In this document: positions 5,525 to 7,840 of the stretch, piece after piece
Layout of the letters: the number at the start of each line of letters is the position of its first letter
Position numbering within the stretch: the stretch's first letter is position 1
From: Dehalococcoides mccartyi
Lineage (GTDB): Bacteria; Chloroflexota; Dehalococcoidia; UBA2979
Assembly (NCBI GenBank): GCA_945888895.1
Contig: CAMDAY010000096.1
Span: 1-7,840 of the forward strand
Direction: 5' to 3'
Length of the DNA: 7,840 nucleotides
The notes under the pieces: model-generated
Database searches by the model: none
What the model was told of the DNA's origin: nothing
Seen by the model: only the letters and a program-made list of their open reading frames with translations
Program-made: the position numbers and the translations under genes

Positions 5525-6400
5525 CTAGATGGTCATGCCGGCGAGCAGCTGCTGCACGGAGGACTCGCGCGGCTTCGTGCGCTCCTTGGCCTGCGCGAGG
5601 CGCTCGTGGGCCGGGACGCTCTCGCCCGCGCGCTTGTACAGCAGGCCGATCGGCACGCTGCGGCCCCTGGCGATCGCCATGGCGGCCATGAAGTCGCTCG
5701 GGTCGTGGTCCTCAGAGATCGGCTTGGCGAGAGGCTCGATGCCCTTCTTCTCGTCACCCTTGAGGAGCGCATAGGTGTCGTTGTACGTCGTGCACGGCGA
5801 CTGCACGTGGACGATGGAGAACCCGGGGTAGTCCATCGCGTCCTTGATCGCTTCGCCCAGTTGCTTCACGCGCGAGGATAGCTCCGACACGATGTAGCCG
5901 ACGCCGAGGCCGAGGTAGACCTCCAGGGGGTGCATCTTGTCGTCCAGCTTGCCGTACCGGGTGGTCGAGGTGACGACCTCGAGCTCCGTCGTCGGTGACG
6001 CCTGACCCTTGGTCAGGCCGTAGATGCCGTTGTCCATGACGATGGCCGTGATGTCCAGGTTGCGCCGCGCCTGCGGGCCGATGTGCTCGGCGCCAATGCT
6101 CAGGAAGTCGCCGTCGCCGGAGACCACGATCACGTTCATGTCGGGGCGGTTGGACTTCAGCCCGTACGCGATCGGCAGCGCGCGGCCGTGGATGCCGTGC
6201 AGTCCAAACGGCTGCGGGCCCTCCTGCATGTGCACCAGATTGCCGGAGCAACCGATGCCCGCAACCACCGCGGTCTGCTCGATCGGCTCGCTGCGCTCCA
6301 CGGAGCGCTTCGCGAGCGCCTGCTCGATGGCGACCTTCACACCGAAGTCGCCACAGCCGGGGCACCACTTGAAGTCGTAGACCGGGTTTCGCTTGCTCAT
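5525..6400 (-). CDS. korB: 2-oxoacid:ferredoxin oxidoreductase, beta subunit (KorB)
   Basis: 291 residues, full length for this family. The subunit binds thiamine diphosphate and one [4Fe-4S] cluster and, with KorA, carries out CoA-dependent oxidative decarboxylation of a 2-oxoacid (most likely 2-oxoglutarate to succinyl-CoA) with ferredoxin as electron acceptor, or the reverse carboxylation. Visible motifs are WCPGCGD (Cys13, Cys16), GIGCSG (Cys51) and SPCTTYND (Cys203), which match the four cluster ligands of two-subunit enzymes. The thiamine diphosphate motif runs from SGDGD (94-98) to MDNGIYGLTKGQ (122-133). The start ATG at 6398-6400 has AGAGG 8 nt ahead. It lies 70 nt after the korA stop in the same direction, forming a korAB pair. 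No delta (ferredoxin-like) subunit gene is adjacent in the window. Substrate choice between 2-oxoglutarate and pyruvate rests on the korA context and is not proven. Confidence 0.95.
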   Translation of the reverse strand: MSKRNPVYDFKWCPGCGDFGVKVAIEQALAKRSVERSEPIEQTAVVAGIGCSGNLVHMQEGPQPFGLHGIHGRALPIAYGLKSNRPDMNVIVVSGDGDFLSIGAEHIGPQARRNLDITAIVMDNGIYGLTKGQASPTTELEVVTSTTRYGKLDDKMHPLEVYLGLGVGYIVSELSSRVKQLGEAIKDAMDYPGFSIVHVQSPCTTYNDTYALLKGDEKKGIEPLAKPISEDHDPSDFMAAMAIARGRSVPIGLLYKRAGESVPAHERLAQAKERTKPRESSVQQLLAGMTI

Positions 6401-6425
6401 GCTCAGGACCTCTTACTGGTCGAAC

Positions 6426-6450
6426 ACTGATGACTGAACTGATGACTGAA
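6426..6450. repeat. 12-bp direct tandem repeat between korA and korB
   Basis: CTGATGACTGAA occurs twice head-to-tail (6427-6438 and 6439-6450), with one more matching base on the left. It lies in the 70-bp gap between the korA stop and the korB start, 26 nt upstream of the korB start codon and just before its AGAGG site. It may be a chance duplication or a spacing or binding element; nothing else marks it as functional. Confidence 0.8.
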
Positions 6451-6470
6451 ACGCAGTTGCGTCCGCGGCG

Positions 6471-7840
6471 TTACTTGCTCTCCATGCGGTCTCGGACTTC
6501 CGACTTGAGGTCGGTGACCTTGAATGGCAGGCCGGTGTACTGCGTGATCGATCGTGCGTTCACGCCCTGCTGACGCAGGATGCCCGAGAACTGCCCGAGG
6601 TAGTTGAGCTCCGGCACCAGCACGAGCTTCTTCGTGCGCAGCTCTGCGAGCAACGCCTCCGGCAGCGGGTTCACGTACATGGTGTAGTACCAGCCGATGT
6701 TCACGCCCTCGGCGTGCAGCTCGTTCCACGCGGCGCGTCCCGCGCCCTTCGATCCGCCCCACGGCATGAGGGCGATCTCGGCGCCGGTGTTCTCCGACTC
6801 GAAGGTGCCGTCATTGAGCACCTTGAGCTTCGCGAAGCGACGCTCGGTCATCTTCACGTGGACCTCGGGCAGGTGAGTCGTGTCACCCTGCTCGTCGTGC
6901 TCGGAGCCGTTCGCGACGTACGCGCCCGGGCCGCCGGGGATCGGGAACGGGGAGATCGTGTCGCCCTCGTAGCGCATGTTGCCCACCGCGCCGGTCGAGA
7001 CGGTGCGCAACTCCTGCGTGATCGTCGAGGGATCCGGCATGACGATGTCCTGCGCGCGCTCCGCGATCGACGCCTCGGTCAGCAGAATCACGGGGCCCTG
7101 GTATCGCTCGGACCAGTTCACCGCCTTCGCGGCGGCAATGAACGCCTCCTCGGGATCGCCGGGGGCGATCACCGGGACGCTCATGTCGCCGTGTCCGGGG
7201 TTGATCGCGGAGATCAGGTCGGACTGCTCCGTCTTCGTCGGCAGGCCGGTGGCGGGGCCGCCGCGCTGCACGTCCGCCACGACCAGCGGGATCTCCGCCA
7301 TCCACGCGAGACCGAGGCCCTCGCCCATCAGGCTGAGGCCGGGGCCGGCGGTGGACGTCATGACGCGCTTGCCGGAGAAGCCCGCGCCGACCAGCGATGC
7401 GATCGACTCGATCTCGGACGATGCTTGTCCCACGAACGTACCTTCGCCGGCGAGGTTCGCCTCCATGAAAGTGAGCATCGTGGTCGCCGGCGAGATCGGG
7501 TAGCCGATGAACGAGTCGAGGCCCGCGGCCATCGCGCCAAGGCACGCGGCCTCGAAGCCGCGAATGAGGATGCGGGTCTCGGCGTGCGTCGGCGGCGCCT
7601 CGAGGGCCTCGAGCATGAGGCCGCTCTTCTCCGCCTCGACCGCGCCCATGCGCAGCGCGGCGATGTTGCCATCGACGATCGCCTGGTCACCCGCGCGACC
7701 GCGGGTCCAGCGCTTCGTGATGAAGTCCTCGATCGCCGTCAGGTCGACGCCAGACATCTTCGCGACAGCGCCGATCAGGATGATCGTGGACGCCAGCGGG
7801 TTGCCCGCCTCGCGCGCCATCTTGTCGGCGGGAAGGCCGA
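6471..7840 (-). CDS. korA: 2-oxoacid:ferredoxin oxidoreductase, fused gamma-alpha subunit (KorA), N-terminus outside window
   Basis: The C-terminal 455 complete codons are visible; the frame is open through the right edge, so the start lies beyond it and the Met at 7820 is internal. Counting from that Met, residues 1 to about 65 are the end of the gamma domain (GNPLASTIILIGAVAKMSGV). The alpha domain follows: GYPISPATTM (106-115), a variant of the YPITPS substrate/CoA motif; the ASSEIESI Glu region (133-140); TSTAGPGLSLMGEG (155-168); and DVQRGGPATGLPTKTEQSDL (183-202), typical of 2-oxoglutarate-type KorA. The last about 110 residues form the transketolase C-terminal-like domain, including PELNYLGQF. 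With KorB this makes the two-subunit CoA-dependent, ferredoxin-linked enzyme that replaces or supplements the 2-oxoglutarate dehydrogenase complex in the TCA cycle. It ends with TAA at 6471-6473 and is followed by korB after 70 nt. Pyruvate or branched-chain 2-oxoacid specificity cannot be excluded. Confidence 0.95.
   Translation of the reverse strand, partial: GLPADKMAREAGNPLASTIILIGAVAKMSGVDLTAIEDFITKRWTRGRAGDQAIVDGNIAALRMGAVEAEKSGLMLEALEAPPTHAETRILIRGFEAACLGAMAAGLDSFIGYPISPATTMLTFMEANLAGEGTFVGQASSEIESIASLVGAGFSGKRVMTSTAGPGLSLMGEGLGLAWMAEIPLVVADVQRGGPATGLPTKTEQSDLISAINPGHGDMSVPVIAPGDPEEAFIAAAKAVNWSERYQGPVILLTEASIAERAQDIVMPDPSTITQELRTVSTGAVGNMRYEGDTISPFPIPGGPGAYVANGSEHDEQGDTTHLPEVHVKMTERRFAKLKVLNDGTFESENTGAEIALMPWGGSKGAGRAAWNELHAEGVNIGWYYTMYVNPLPEALLAELRTKKLVLVPELNYLGQFSGILRQQGVNARSITQYTGLPFKVTDLKSEVRDRMESK

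Noticed and set aside
6403..6762. Minus-strand open frame of 119 codons overlapping the end of korA
   Set aside because: It is an out-of-frame shadow of korA with Arg/His-rich composition and no motif.
1..7840. tRNA, rRNA, riboswitch or insertion-sequence signals
   Set aside because: No cloverleaf, conserved rRNA stretch, known riboswitch core or transposase with terminal repeats could be found by eye; gene space is nearly continuous.

Overview
This is a GC-rich, densely coded stretch of a bacterial chromosome. Six protein genes are visible, two of them cut by the window edges. There is no RNA gene, CRISPR array or insertion sequence. The gene content points to an aerobic or microaerophilic GC-rich bacterium: a two-subunit 2-oxoacid:ferredoxin oxidoreductase with the gamma domain fused to alpha, a pterin synthase of the folate-bypass type, and a large duplicated FtsX-type permease. 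Chloroflexota (Dehalococcoidia/Tepidiforma-like lineages) is my best guess, with Actinomycetota as the alternative. This is inference from gene style and base composition; there is no marker gene in the window.

Left part (1-3277, + strand): the C-terminal ~1,090 residues of one very large ABC-transporter permease with two FtsX cores and two big extracytoplasmic domains. Its reading frame stays open to the left edge, so the start lies outside. It converges on the rest of the genes, and the 102-bp junction (3278-3379) holds a G/C-rich hairpin repeat of the 'CCCTCTCCCC...GGGGAGAGGG' kind.

Middle part (3380-5426, - strand), in order of transcription: a 6-pyruvoyl-tetrahydropterin synthase family enzyme whose catalytic Cys position is Leu and which carries Glu in an ExxHGH motif; an unrecognised 181-residue protein with a six-Cys putative zinc cluster, preceded by a good sigma-70-like promoter and a perfect AGGAGG site; and two small membrane-anchored beta-rich proteins that look like distant paralogs. 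The last two are tightly linked (GTGA overlap between them, 9 nt from the Cys-rich gene), so the three distal genes look like one transcription unit, possibly with its own promoter inside the longer string.

Right part (5525-7840, - strand): korB and the 3' part of korA, encoding the beta and gamma-alpha subunits of a 2-oxoacid (probably 2-oxoglutarate):ferredoxin oxidoreductase. A short 12-bp tandem repeat lies between korA and korB. A perfect 23-bp hairpin separates korB from the pterin synthase gene, probably marking the end or attenuation of the kor transcript.

No complete new multi-gene system is evident. The items most worth following are the Cys-rich protein with its own promoter, the pair of anchored beta-domain proteins (one with a hexanucleotide-repeat tail), and the catalytic-residue swap in the pterin synthase.
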